A stretch of 64,000 nt of DNA, taken from contig CM064424.1 in the NCBI GenBank assembly GCA_032690845.1, positions 44,157,511 through 44,221,510 on the forward strand, given 5' to 3'. Source of the DNA: Eleusine coracana subsp. coracana (taxonomy: Eukaryota > Streptophyta > Magnoliopsida > Poales > Poaceae). A program made the translations under genes and the position numbers. Positions 1-10,935 of this stretch are shown piece after piece (the stretch's first letter is position 1; each line of letters begins with the position of its first letter). The notes beneath the pieces are model-generated. The model saw nothing but the letters and a program-made list of their open reading frames with translations, made no database searches and was not told the DNA's origin.

Positions 1-189
1 ACTCTACTTTTGCTTTGTCTTAATCTTGCCTTTAAGCTTAATCCGTTTTTGTATACGGAAAATGTATGCTCTCGTAGAGAGAAAACAGGCTAGGGTGGAA
101 TACCTTGAAGCCGAGACTTTTGGTATGTCCTAAACTCTTTGGTCTTCAAGCCTTTAAATAAGACTAACACTTTGCTGGTGTTTTGCTAG

Positions 190-1036
190 TCACCGGTCAG
201 CAGCTTGCCAAAGCGTAGAAGGAGATTGAAAAGTTGTAGACCAACCAAAGAGAAATGATCAAGGCCTTAAACCAATGCCGAGAAGATTTAGCTGGTAAGA
301 TCACTCACCACCTGTGTTTAAATAACCAGCCAATCACTCTAGCGCTAAAGATTCAAATATTTATCTTTTAGCTCATGACTAGAAGGTTGCCGACCTGGAG
401 AAGTTGACTTCTAATCAGCAAAGGTTTGTCAATGCCTTAAATACTGAGAAGGAAAACCTCTCCAAGTCGGTCGAGGACCAGAAGGCCGAGATCACTCGGC
501 TGCAGAAGGAGCTGAAGGAGGCTGACGCCAAGATAGAGGAAGCTAAGAGCACCTCCAAATCCTTCAAATGTAAACTTGCCAGTAAGCCCTTTGTTATTTC
601 TCACATTTGCTTCATTCCTCTTTTGATCATACTGACCAACAAGTTATCATTTGCAGCTCTATCTTACGCCGCTCGAAAGGCAATGGACTATGTACATGCC
701 GACCGTGTGGAGCAGTCTGTCCATTCCTTGGAGTACTTGCTGGAGCATGCATCAGAAGATATTGCTCATAACACTCAACGAGTGGCGACCGAAGCCGGGA
801 GTCAGGTTCTGGCTACTTGCCAATCTTGGTCTCCCGCTCTACCATTGGACAAGATCAAGGAGGGCTTCAACCCAGACTTGACTGACGACCAATGCCAGTT
901 GCTTTTGGATTCCATGCTGGAGACTTCCCGAGCTTTGGTCCACAATATAGAGATCAATCCGACCGTGCCTACTCCTCCAGCAACTCCTGAGGTTGAGCTT
1001 CGAGCTGAATCTTCATCTCCTTCAAAGGAGCTGTAA
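190..1036 (+). pseudogene. 3' exons of the antisense accessory ORF of F
   Basis: Three exons (about 190-294, 372-581, 657-1036) are separated by GT-AG introns of 77 and 75 bp. The first two exons encode a Lys/Glu-rich coiled coil; the last encodes a helical Asp/Glu-rich tail ending in SPSKEL and a stop. The reading frame carries the same three in-frame TAG codons, each where Gln is expected, as the matching part of A. The damage therefore predates the duplication. No function is known for this protein. The strand is opposite to the element's gag-pol. Confidence 0.6.
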
Positions 1037-1559
1037 ATCCTGTAATATTAGAGATCATTAGTAATATCTATGTAATGAAACAATGTTACCTGTATGTAAT
1101 CTAGTTTCATGCTTATCATTTTTAAAATATTGATAAAAATGTCATAAGTATGTTTCTGTCATTAAGAAACTCAAATTGTATCGGTCTGCCTTAACATTTT
1201 AGGTTGTGACTCGTAACCGCGTAACAAGCAGAGTCGACCAATCGACACATGACCTCTCGCACTTCGGCTCTGGGTTTAGTGTAGTGGTAGTATGATGTAT
1301 AAAGTATATAACCATAATGTATAGACGTTAGACCAAGAAAATGGAGACCATATTCAAAGAGAAGAAATCGGTCAGAAAGTAGTCCAAAACCAAAATAGGG
1401 TTAGACTGAAGTGGGACATTATTACTAGCCCCCTAGCTCGATTGTTTAATAAAATAAACTAAGGAATCGAGACAATATAGAATTAAATCATCAAAAAATC
1501 ATTCATCAAAAAGACCGAAGTTTCATTCATGAATAATGTATAAGTATACAGAGGAATAA

Positions 1560-2215
1560 TTAAGTATAGAAATGATGTAGCTGATTTATATTCCAAGAAT
1601 TTGGTATATCATCACCGTCTTCATACATCAGTCGGTAAGCCCCCGGGCGAGTGACTTCCTTCACAATATATGGTCCTTCCCACTTTGGAGAAAGCATATG
1701 TTGGTTCTTCATTGACTGCACTCGGCGAAGCACTAAATCTCCAACTTAGAAGTGGCGATTACGTACGCTTTTATCATAATAACGACGTAAGCCTTGTTGG
1801 TAAAGTGCCGACCGAAACAGAGCGCGATCACGCAACTCCTCTGCTGCAATCAAATCAATCTCTCGATTCTCCTCAGAAAGTTGTTCATCATACGCCTGAA
1901 CCCGAGCCGAAACAAGGCTGACTTCGGTCGGCAGCATAGCCTCTGAGCCATAGACCAATGAGAAAGGTGACTGTCCAGTTGCCCAACTGGTGTTTGTGTG
2001 AAGCGCCCAAAGAACTGAAGGCAATTCTTTGACCCACCGACCGGCATAAGGCTTAAGCCAGTTGAATATCCGAGGTTTCAATCCTTGAAGAATCATACCA
2101 TTGGCGCGTTCGACCTGTCCATTGCTTTGAGGATGAGCCACTGATGCAAAGTGGATTTTTATTCCCATCTCATCAGCAAAATCACGGAACTCCACTGAAG
2201 TGAATTGAGTGCCAT
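1560..2215 (-). pseudogene. Integrase C-terminal fragment of F
   Basis: The minus strand encodes the end of a Ty3/gypsy integrase. It runs from just after the second catalytic Asp, through the HPQSNGQVERANG segment that holds the catalytic Glu, to a C-terminal part ending in NQLHHFYT. An in-frame TAA near 1746 stands where Gln is expected. Everything upstream of the GTQF motif is missing because the copy is cut at 2215. It cannot encode an active enzyme. Confidence 0.85.
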
Positions 2216-2616
2216 CTGCACTCTTGTGTGCGCGCGTCCCAGAGCCGAGTTCCATCACCACCGTTTCTTAGGGCAAGGATTCCCCTCCTTCCTTTAACCT
2301 CCATTGCCAGCACCAAGAAGCTTCAAGTTTTGAGTTTTTTGGTGATCGGCCATGTGACCATCTCATCCTCAGCTTGGATTTTCCCTGGGGTATTGCTACT
2401 ATTCTCCCATTCATCGAATTATACCCAAATTCGAGTAGTTAGCTTTAATTGATGCAATTGAATTAACTGCCCATAATTAGTTGCATTAATTAGCTAATTG
2501 ACTCAACCTAGGATGCAATTGAATTCCTGCTTATCTGTTAAATGCATATCTAGGGTTTGTCTCCTGTCTAGTCTGCAATTAATATTATTGCTCATTATTT
2601 GACTACACACTAGATG
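2216..2616 (+). mobile_element. E: left internal piece of a plus-strand LTR element
   Basis: This 400-bp sequence has no ORF of note. It is separated from its continuation at 13303 only by element A, because AGATG at 2612-2616 is repeated at 13303-13307 as A's target duplication. It is probably 5' internal or leader sequence of the element whose 3' LTR is at 16504-18179. Its own left border was destroyed at the junction with F. Confidence 0.5.
2612..2616. repeat. Target-site duplication of A, left copy
   Basis: AGATG directly precedes the left LTR and recurs at 13303-13307 directly after the right LTR. This is the 5-bp duplication expected of an LTR-retrotransposon insertion. Confidence 0.75.
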
Positions 2617-3000
2617 TGTTGAAGCTTGAGATCGGCAGTAAAATGTATAGGGCTACGTCGAGACTAAGAACTACGATGGTAACACAAGACGCCAGGTTAT
2701 GCAGGTTCGGGCCCTCTTGATGAGAGTAAAAACCCTACGTCCTGTGTTCTGTGTATTGTATTGATGTTATGAGACTTGTCTACTTCTTCCTCGATGAGGG
2801 GGTACCCTGCCGCCTTATATATCCGGTCGGCAGGGGGGTACATGAAGAGTCCTAGTCGTAACCCCTTAAGGTTTACATAGAAAGTCTATCTCTACAAGCC
2901 TTGCGCTCCAAGTTGAGTCGGTCAACTTCCTTGTTGATGAAGTACCCGGTTGGCTACCGACTTAGTCCTGTATGAGGATACCCGTAAGGCAAGTATCCCA
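2617..3000 (-). repeat. A: 3' LTR
   Basis: This is a direct repeat of 12917-13300 with TG...CA ends. It lies left of the coding region, so on the minus strand it is the 3' LTR. I see no clear polypurine tract next to base 3001; the nearest purine-rich run on the minus strand (AGGGAAAGG) is about 25 bp away. Confidence 0.88.
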
Positions 3001-3300
3001 ATATGACATCAGTCATAATACAGCCTTTCCCTAATAATTAGCCTCTCTAATTATCCATAAGTCCAATTTTGTCAATTTGGTTATTGACTTCCATCAATAC
3101 CACAACCTTTGAACTTATGTCCATATGACCATCAAGTCCGTTGCTACATGATCATCAAATCATATAGATATGGCTAAATAATTTCCAAATGCTTCTCATC
3201 AAAGAAGCCTCCGAGCTTTATTTCTCAAGGTTTTTAGACCCTAATCCTATTTTAAGGCCCTTAATTAATCTTTGCTTAAGCAAAAAATTGTCTTCACTGT

Positions 3301-3460
3301 ACGGCCCACCCCAGCCCATGGGACCCTTAGGTCAAAAAGTGGGAGTATAAAAGGCAGCATCGAGTTGACTCTCAGTCCACGCCGCATTTGCGCACAAACC
3401 TTTCGTCTTCCTTGCGCCTCCTCTGTTCTCGACTCCTCAGCTTTCCAGCTAGGGTTAGCA
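3301..3460 (+). promoter_or_regulatory. Promoter-like module for the antisense gene of A
   Basis: GGCCCA and AGCCCATGGG boxes at 3303-3322 (site II type), TATAAAAGG at 3346-3354 and an inverted telo-box-like CTAGGGTTAG at about 3449-3458 precede the plus-strand ATG at 3559. Their order and spacing resemble plant housekeeping promoters. The predicted start of transcription is about 30 bp after the TATA box, giving a leader of about 180 nt. The direction is opposite to gag-pol. Function is inferred from sequence only. Confidence 0.55.
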
Positions 3461-3558
3461 CTGCCACTTTCGGCCGCCGCAGATCTCACCGCGCTTAGCC
3501 CCCAAGTCCTTTGCTAGGGTTCAGCATTCGATCCGCCACGTCCGAAACAATCTTCACC

Positions 3559-6417
3559 ATGGGTCGCAAGAAGGTTTCCACCTCGATCCCTGCCACTCCC
3601 ACTGCCGCTGTCACATCCTCTTCATCGGAGATCGATATCCCGGAGCAGCTTTGGGAGTTCTCGAAGAGCAACCTCTCCCAGGCCGACATGAATCAGATGG
3701 TGATCGACGGCATCCTTCCAGAGCAAGTGCGGATCGACTGGAAGGTACCCCGTGAATCTTGCCCCATCCCTATTCATAAATAGATAGTTGTATTCCGCTC
3801 GTTCTTAGAGCATGGCTTTGGAGTCCCCTACTGTAGCTTCTTGCGCAGGCTCCTTTTCTTTTATGGGATTGAGCTCGTCAACCTTAATCCCAATTCCATC
3901 CTTCACATCACCATCTTCGTGCACATGTGTGAAGCATTTCTAGGAATCCTCCCCCATTTCAATTTATTCCGCCATCTGTTTGTCCTCCGTCCGCTGTCGA
4001 CCAAGGACAATCAAGTAGCTATAGGCGGGGGCTTCTAATTGTGCAAGAAGGAGGCTTACATCAACGTGTCATTGAAGATCGGGAACAAGAACTGGAAGGA
4101 TGAGTGGTTTTACGGTGACAACCCTCCCCCTGTTCTTCCCGATTTCACCGGTGCTAAGGCGATTCCTCTGGCGCAATTGATAGAGAAGCCCGATCCGATC
4201 GATCCTCAGGTGGTCACTCTGCTGAAGAAGATAGCCGACTTGAAGGCTGAAGGTATTGACGGAATTACCATCGCCAAGAGCTTCATAGTTCGCCGAGTGC
4301 AGCCCCTGAAGCTACAGTGTCACTCGGCGTGGAATTACATCAATAATGATGAAACAAGGGAGGTGCCTGACTCGTCGAATGGTGAGCTCCGTAAGAAACG
4401 CCTGTCAAAAATGTTTGAAGGAGATATCCTTCAGGACGACTCGCTGATCAAGAAGGCGTATAACAAGGGCACTATGCGGGCTCGAGTAAGCCTCAGTCTG
4501 CTTTGAGCAATCCTTTATGTTCTTGTCTTGATGCCCTGCTTGATATTTTGATTCCTGTGTAGGTTTTGGATACTTATATTTCTCATCCTCTGCTCCCTCC
4601 AACCGATTCCGAGGGACCAGACTATGTTGAGAAGACATAGCAGACCGGCACCGGAGGCTCGAGCTCTTCTGCAGGCGCTCGTCCTGACCCGGTCTCCCCC
4701 CTCCCTCCTCCCAGTCGGTGAGTAAAGCAGACCGTTGGACACCAATGGCAATATATAGGAGATCAGGATGATGATGAAGAGTTGCCATCTGCTAATGCTG
4801 GTCATCTCACCCCTATTCCCTCCGACCGACCTTCAGGCCAGTCGGAGCCCTCGAGCCAAACTCAGAGTGATGTTGGGAAGGTGGATCAGATCGACAAGGC
4901 AGAAAAATCTGCCCTGAAGAGGAAGGAGATTGATTTTCAGTCGACTTCTTCAAAGAAGAGGTTGTGCTGAATTAAGCTCAAGAAAGCTCCTACGTTAATT
5001 CTTTACCCTTATGCTCCTTGTCTCTTATTTCCATCCGTAACACATCTTAATCTCTTCCACACTCATTTTGACAGTAGTCAGACGAGTGATTCTCAGAGTG
5101 CCCAAGAGTCTGGAGACACTCGGTCTGGACCTCCTCCCGCCCGACTGATGTGCCCAAGTCGGTCGGCAAGTCATCAAACACGCTGACCAAGGTGGATAAG
5201 CAAGTCGACAAGACAATTCCTACCCCCATTTCGGCGCCTGTACCCCAACCTGCTCCTGCTGTCATCCCTTTGCCTCTTGACAAAGGTAAGGTGACATTAT
5301 TTGCAGATTTACTCGGTTGGCCCGAAGTGGAGGACGTGGAAATCATGCAACAACATCGAGAAGCTAGCAAGGTACTTCAATACTCTACTTTTGCTTTGTC
5401 TTAATCTTGCCTTTAAGCTTAATCCGTTTTTGTATACGGAAAATGTATGCTCTCGTAAAGAGAAAACAGGCTAGGGTGGAATACCTTGAAGCCGAGACTT
5501 TTGGTATGTCCTAAACTCTTTGGTCTTCAAGCCTTTAAATAAGACTAACACTTTGCTGGTGTTTTGCTAGTCACCGGTCAGCAGCTTGCCAAAGCGTAGA
5601 AGGAGATTGAAAAGTTGTAGACCAACCAAAGAGAAATGATCAAGGCCTTAAACCAATGCCGAGAAGATTTAGCTGGTAAGATCACTCACCACCTGTGTTT
5701 AAATAACCAGCCAATCACTCTAGCGCTAAAGATTCAAATATTTATCTTTTAGCTCATGACTAGAAGGTTGCCGACCTGGAGAAGTTGACTTCTAATCAGC
5801 AAAGGTTTGTCAATGCCTTAAATACTGAGAAGGAAAACCTCTCCAAGTCGGTCGAGGACCAGAAGGCCGAGATCACTCGGCTGCAGAAGGAGCTGAAGGA
5901 GGCTGACGCCAAGATAGAGGAAGCTAAGAGCACCTCCAAATCCTTCAAATGTAAACTTGCCAGTAAGCCCTTTGTTATTTCTCACATTTGCTTCATTCCT
6001 CTTTTGATCATACTGACCAACAAGTTATCATTTGCAGCTCTATCTTACGCCGCTCGAAAGGCAATGGACTATGTACATGCCGACCGTGTGGAGCAGTCTG
6101 TCCATTCCTTGGAGTACTTGCTGGAGCATGCATCAGAAGATATTGCTCATAACACTCAACGAGTGGCGACCGAAGCCGGGAGTCAGGTTCTGGCTACTTG
6201 CCAATCTTGGTCTCCCGCTCTACCATTGGACAAGATCAAGGAGGGCTTCAACCCAGACTTGACTGACGACCAATGCCAGTTGCTTTTGGATTCCATGCTG
6301 GAGACTTCCCGAACTTTGGTCCACAATATAGAGATCAATCCGACCGTGCCTACTCCTCCAGCAACTCCTGAGGTTGAGCTTCGAGCTGAATCTTCATCTC
6401 CTTCAAAGGAGCTGTAA
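3559..6417 (+). pseudogene. Spliced antisense accessory gene of A (putative gypsy-type transposon domain plus coiled coil)
   Basis: The ATG at 3559 opens MGRKKVSTS. The following exons (3559 to about 3744, about 3790-4490, and short exons onward) contain the segment LLFFYGIELVNLNPNS...CEAFLGI, which matches the grass 'putative gypsy type transposon' domain (PF04195 type) as I know it. The 3' exons (about 5461-5503, 5571-5675, 5753-5962, 6038-6417) encode a coiled coil and an acidic tail. GT-AG introns at 5504-5570, 5676-5752 and 5963-6037 join in frame. Stops at 4036 (TAA), 4638, 5597, 5618 and 5761 (TAG) fall where Gln is expected. No biochemical role is known. It converges on integrase with about 520 bp between the two stops. 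Confidence 0.65.
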
Positions 6418-6940
6418 ATCCTGTAATATTAGAGATCATTAGTAATATCTATGTAATGAAACAATGTTACCTGTATGTAATCTAGTTTCATGCTTATCAT
6501 TTTTAAAATATTGATAAAAATGTCATAAGTATGTTTCTGTCATTAAGAAACTCAAATTGTATCGGTCTGCCTTAACATTTTAGGTTGTGACTCGTAACCG
6601 CGTAACAAGCAGAGTCGACCAATCGACACATGACCTCTCACACTTCGGCTCTGGGTTTAGTGTAGTGGTAGTATGATGTATAAAGTATATAACCATAATG
6701 TATAGACGTTAGACCAAGAAAATGGAGACCATATTCAAAGAGAAGAAATCGGTCAGAAAGTAGTCCAAAACCAAAATAGGGTTAGACTGAAGTGGGACAT
6801 TATTACTAGCCCCCTAGCTCGATTGTTTAATAAAATAAACTAAGGAATCGAGACAATATAGAATTAAATCATCAAAAAATCATTCATCAAAAAGACCGAA
6901 GTTTCATTCATGAATAATGTATAAGTATACAGAGGAATAA

Positions 6941-8029
6941 TTAAGTATAGAAATGATGTAGCTGATTTATATTCCAAGAATTTGGTATATCATCACCGTC
7001 TTCATACATCAGTCGGTAAGCCCCCGGGCGAGTGACTTCCTTCACAATATATGGTCCTTCCCACTTTGGAGAAAGCATATGTTGGTTCTTCATTGACTGC
7101 ACTCGGCGAAGCACTAAATCTCCAACTTAGAAGTGGCGATTACGTACGCTTTTATCATAATAACGACGTAAGCCTTGTTGGTAAAGTGCCGACCGAAACA
7201 GAGCGCGATCACGCAACTCCTCTGCTGCAATCAAATCAATCTCTCGATTCTCCTCAGAAAGTTGTTCATCATACGCCTGAACCCGAGCCGAAACAAGGCT
7301 GACTTCGGTCGGCAGCATAGCCTCTGAGCCATAGACCAATGAGAAAGGTGACTGTCCAGTTGCCCAACTGGTGTTTGTGTGAAGCGCCCAAAGAACTGAA
7401 GGCAATTCTTTGACCCACCGACCGGCATAAGGCTTAAGCCAGTTGAATATCCGAGGTTTCAATCCTTGAAGAATCATACCATTGGCGCGTTCGACCTGTC
7501 CATTGCTTTGAGGATGAGCCACTGATGCAAAGTGGATTTTTATTCCCATCTCATCAGCAAAATCACGGAACTCCACTGAAGTGAATTGAGTGCCATTATC
7601 AGTAATGATATCATGAGGAACCCCGAACCGAGTGAAGACATCCTTGACAAACTCGATAGCCTTCTTTGACGTAATCTTGTCGATCGGCTTTGCTTCAATC
7701 CACTTGGTGAATTTGACAATAGCAACAAACAGATAAGTGAATCCGCCTGGCGCCTTTTTGAAAGGACCGACAATATTGAGCCCCCAAATAGCAAAGGGCC
7801 AAGTCAAAGGTATCATCTGAAGTTGCTGTGAAGGCACATGCGTTTGTTGAGCGAAGAATTGACAACCTTCACACGTCCGAATGACCCGGTGTGCATCTTC
7901 AACCGTCGTGGACCAATAAAACCCTTCCGAAAAGCTTTGCCGACCAAAGTCTTGGAAGCTGCATGATTGCCACATATCCCGGAATGAATTTCTTCTACCA
8001 ACTTTTGGCCTTCTGGTATCGAGATGCAT
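6941..8029 (-). pseudogene. A: integrase
   Basis: Integrase inserts the cDNA into the host chromosome. The H2C2 zinc-binding region spans the frameshift near 7950 (HSGICGNH in one frame, RTCEGCQ in the next). In the catalytic core, the motif normally reading WGLDIVGP here reads WGLNIVGP, so the first catalytic Asp is Asn; the underlying change fits a CpG transition. ITDNGTQF and the Glu in NGQVERANG are kept. A TAA at 7127-7129 replaces a Gln codon, and the C-terminal domain continues to the stop at 6941. The frame break, the stop and the active-site change make it non-functional. Confidence 0.88.
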
Positions 8030-8730
8030 CTCATCAAGATGTTTGAACCTCCTCTTTTATAGAGTTGGTCTTCCACTAACAAATAGCCTCGACATCGGGT
8101 CTCCAACCTTCGTTGCTCATTAGGATCCGAAGGCAGCGTTCCCTTATCCAAATATTGGATGAGCGGGTCGCGCCAATCAGTCTCCATGTTGTCATCACCA
8201 ACGAGATCAGTAACATCGCTCATTAATACATCCGACCGAGGAGAAATCATGGGGGAATCCAGAGTGTGTAAGAAAACACCTGGCGGGACCACAGACCGGG
8301 ATGATCCCATCTTGGCTAATTCATCAGTCGCTTGGTTATTATCTCGAAGAACATGCGTGAACTTCAATCCATCGCATTTGTCTTCGAGCTTCCTTACCTC
8401 TTGACAATAAGCACTCATATTGTCATCCACACACTTCCAATCCTTAGTGACCTGATTAATAACCAAAGCCGAGTCACCAAAGACATCAAGGCGCTTGATG
8501 CCGAGTGACGAGGCAATGCACAGATCGTGTAGAAGGGCTTCATACTCTGTAGCGTTGTTAGATGCACGAAACATCAACTGAAGGACATATCGAAGCCTCT
8601 CTCTAGTGGGTGAGATAAACACGACTCCCGCACCCGCTCCTTGTAATTGAAGAGACCCATCGAAGTACATTTTTCCAATACTCGGTGTCTTGTGCAGTAG
8701 GTGGGTTTTGAATCTCTGTCCACTCAGCAA
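7950..8730 (-). pseudogene. A: second, archaeal-type RNase H and linker to integrase
   Basis: The ORF begins around KMYFDGSLQLQGAGAG and carries RNase H acidic residues in FDGS, ATEYEALL, FGDSALV and RDNNQATDELA. This second RNase H downstream of the RT-associated one is diagnostic of Tat/Ogre-type gypsy elements. A linker follows, leading into the integrase zinc-binding region. The ORF joins the upstream RT-RNase H ORF through a frameshift near 8700, where both frames overlap, and loses frame again near 7950. All four acidic positions look intact, so this is the best preserved enzymatic domain of the element. Confidence 0.82.
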
Positions 8731-9322
8731 CGAAATCAGCTAGCGCTTGTCCCTTTATAGCCGACCGAGGCGCGAACGTGATGGTATATTGTCCAAGTTC
8801 GACTACCCACTTGGCGATTTTGCCTTCGGCTTCTCGGTTGTATAGCACTGTGCCGAGTGTGAAGGAGGTCTGGACTTCGATCGGATGAGCTTGAAAGTAA
8901 TGCTTCAACTTCCTGGAGGTAACCAACAATGCATATAACAACTTCAAGATCTGTTGGTATTTTACCTTAGAGGCACCAAGGACCTCACTCACAAGATAGA
9001 CTGGGTGTTGTACTTTTTGTATATGCCCCTCTTCTTCTCGGTCGACCGTTAAAATAGCACTCACAACCTGAGTTGTGGCTGAAATATAAAGCTGAAGTTT
9101 TTCTCCTGGCTCCAAAGGCACCAATACTGGAATGCTACTGAGGTAAACCTTCAACTCGTCCAATGCCGACTGTGCCTCTTTAGTCCAAATGAAGTCCTCC
9201 TGCTTTTTAAGCAGTTGGAAAACTGGTAACCCTCTAACCCCCAGTCGGAAAATAAAGAGACTCAAGGACGCCATGCATCCGGTCAGCTTCTGTACATCCC
9301 TTTGAGAATTAGGTGGTCTCAT
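8603..9322 (-). pseudogene. A: RT connection and first RNase H domain
   Basis: This continues reverse transcriptase after a frameshift at about 9370-9400. It starts at RPPNSQRDVQKLTGCMASLSLF, the typical gypsy RT thumb, followed by KKQEDFIWTKEAQSALDELK. The RNase H-like part includes PVYLVSEVLGASKVKY and a tail with KGQALADFVAEW, which in Tat elements precedes the archaeal-type RNase H. It degrades or once degraded RNA in the RNA-DNA hybrid. It is separated from its neighbours by frame breaks on both sides. Confidence 0.82.
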
Positions 9323-9369
9323 ACCAAGGATCGCCTTGATTTTATCTGGGTTAGCTTATATACCTCATT

Positions 9370-10047
9370 TCAAAATGATGTAACCGAGTAGCTTTCCCGA
9401 AGGAACCCAAACACACACTTCTTGGGATTCAGCTTTATTGAATAATGCCTCAGATTGTCAAAGGTTTCTGCCAGGTCAGAAATGAGCTCTTCGACGTTCT
9501 GAGTCTTGACGACGATGTCATTAACATACGCTTCTGCGTTCCGACCAATCTGAGCAGCAAGGCAGCGTTGAATACCCCGTTGGTAAGTCACGCCAGCGTT
9601 CTTCAGACCAAAAGGCATTGTGATATAGCAATAGGTGTTGAAGGGTGTTATAAAGGAAGTCTTAATCTGATCTTCGACCTTCAGTGGGATCTGGTGATAG
9701 CCTGAATAGGCATCTAGAAAGCTCAAGAGCTCACACCCGGCTGTCGAGTCTACAATCTGATCAATACGAGGAAGAGCAAAAGGGTCTTTAGGACAGACCT
9801 TGTTGAGATCAGTATAATCAACACACATCCTCCATTTTTTATTCTTCTTCAGTACAAGGACTGGATTTGCTAACCAGCCGGGATGATACACCTCCTTTAT
9901 AAACTTAGCATCTAATAGTCTAACTATCACCTTCTTCATGGCGTCCTTGCGATCTTGTGCAAATCTTCTAAGCCTCTGCCGAACGGGAGTAGCCCCTGGG
10001 GGTACCCTTAACTTGTGCTCAATCTTTTCCCTAGGAACTCCCGGCAT
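9370..10047 (-). pseudogene. A: reverse transcriptase
   Basis: Reverse transcriptase copies element RNA to DNA. Fingers and palm are clear: KKNKKWRMCVDYTDLNKVCPKD, SFLDAYSGYHQI (first Asp kept) and TMPFGLKNAGVTYQR. The catalytic YVDD box reads YVNDIVV: the first Asp of the pair is Asn, which should abolish polymerisation. Two in-frame TAG codons upstream (10084-10086 and 10111-10113) separate it from the spacer that ends in ANLDEK; both stand where Gln is expected. The frame is lost after KCVFGF. Confidence 0.9.
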
Positions 10048-10110
10048 GTCAGATGGTTTCCATGCAAAGATGTCCCTATTTTCCTAGAGGAAAAGAGTGA
10101 GCGCGAGTTC

Positions 10111-10317
10111 CTATTTCTCGTCGAGGTTGGCCCCAGCATAAGTTACCTTATCGGGGTCCTCAGGATTGAGCAGGATTTCCTTGGTCTCAATGTCATCGGT
10201 CTGAATTTTGTCTTTGGTAGGCTTCTTTGTTGGAACCTCCGCTCCGGTCTGCTTCTCTGTGCCGACTGCCTGCTGGATCTCCTTCTGGTCGAACAGCATC
10301 AACTGTTTATTGGCCAT
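10111..10317 (-). pseudogene. A: protease-RT spacer
   Basis: A Lys/Glu/Asp-rich segment beginning at MANKQLMLFDQKE and ending at a TAG. It links protease to reverse transcriptase in the polyprotein. It has no recognisable catalytic motif, and its composition resembles the linker found in other Tat elements. It was presumably translated as part of one pol frame before the stop arose. Confidence 0.55.
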
Positions 10318-10329
10318 CTCACAACTCTA

Positions 10330-10887
10330 TACATCACAATCGAAAGAATTCTGAAGATCAGAGTGGAGGGAAATTATTATGTTCGGGTCTGGCATCTTGA
10401 GGGTGAGATATGGATAATGCAGGATAGCCATAATTTTAGCCATAGCCGATCGACCGATGATAGCATGGTATGCTGAGTCAAAATCCGCCACCTGGAAGAG
10501 AATACGCTTGGTCCTGAAATTCTCACGGGTCCCGAAGGTGACCAGCAGACTGATCTATCCAATTGGAACTGAAGTCTTGCCCGGTACAATCACATGGAAA
10601 GGTGAAGAACTCGGCTGAAGATCATTGATTGATAGACTGAGCTCTTTGAGAGTCTTGGTGAAGATTAAGTCCAAACTGCTTCCTCTATCAATGAGTACTT
10701 TGTTGAACTTCACCTCCTTCATTGTAGCAGCAAGCACCAGCGGGTATCGACCCGGCTTCGGGACGTGCTTGGGTTGATCCGATCGATCAAAGGTGATTGG
10801 CATCTCAGACCACCTCATGAATTGAGGTGCAGCTGGTTCCACCAACTTGATCTCCCGAAGTTCCAGCTTCTGCTTGCGCTTGGGCAC
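10330..10887 (-). pseudogene. A: aspartic protease
   Basis: The minus strand encodes a retroviral-type protease region. VNFIFGGP-like sequence lies just upstream, then KVLIDRGSSLDLIF, where the usual D-G/S/T-G active site reads D-R-G. The C-terminal part (DFDSAYHAIIGR) follows in the same frame after a TAG at 10555-10557 that stands for Gln. The protease would process gag-pol. The Arg beside the catalytic Asp and the stop make activity very unlikely. Confidence 0.78.
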
Positions 10888-10935
10888 ATAGGCATTCGGG
10901 CCACCGAAGATGAAGTTGACTTCCTTGCGGGGCTC

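Larger units (their letters stand above)
1..2215 (-). mobile_element. F: truncated copy of a Tat-lineage Ty3/gypsy retrotransposon
   Basis: This block matches 5382-7596 inside element A at a constant offset of 5381. I count about three substitutions (near 77, in the codon giving Ala instead of Thr before 940, and near 1254). It holds the end of a plus-strand accessory ORF and, converging on it, the minus-strand integrase 3' end. Homology stops abruptly at 2215 in the middle of integrase; the next base belongs to a different element. The left end lies outside the window, so a 3' LTR may exist there. It is either a truncated insertion or part of a recent segmental duplication of A. Confidence 0.85.

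Noticed and set aside
1670..1921. Plus-strand 83-codon ORF (and its copy at 7051-7302)
   Set aside because: It lies exactly opposite the integrase C-terminus; its conservation between F and A only reflects the duplication.
3001..3040. Polypurine tract for the 3' LTR of A
   Set aside because: The only purine-rich run (AGGGAAAGG on the minus strand) is about 25 bp from the LTR edge, so it was not called.
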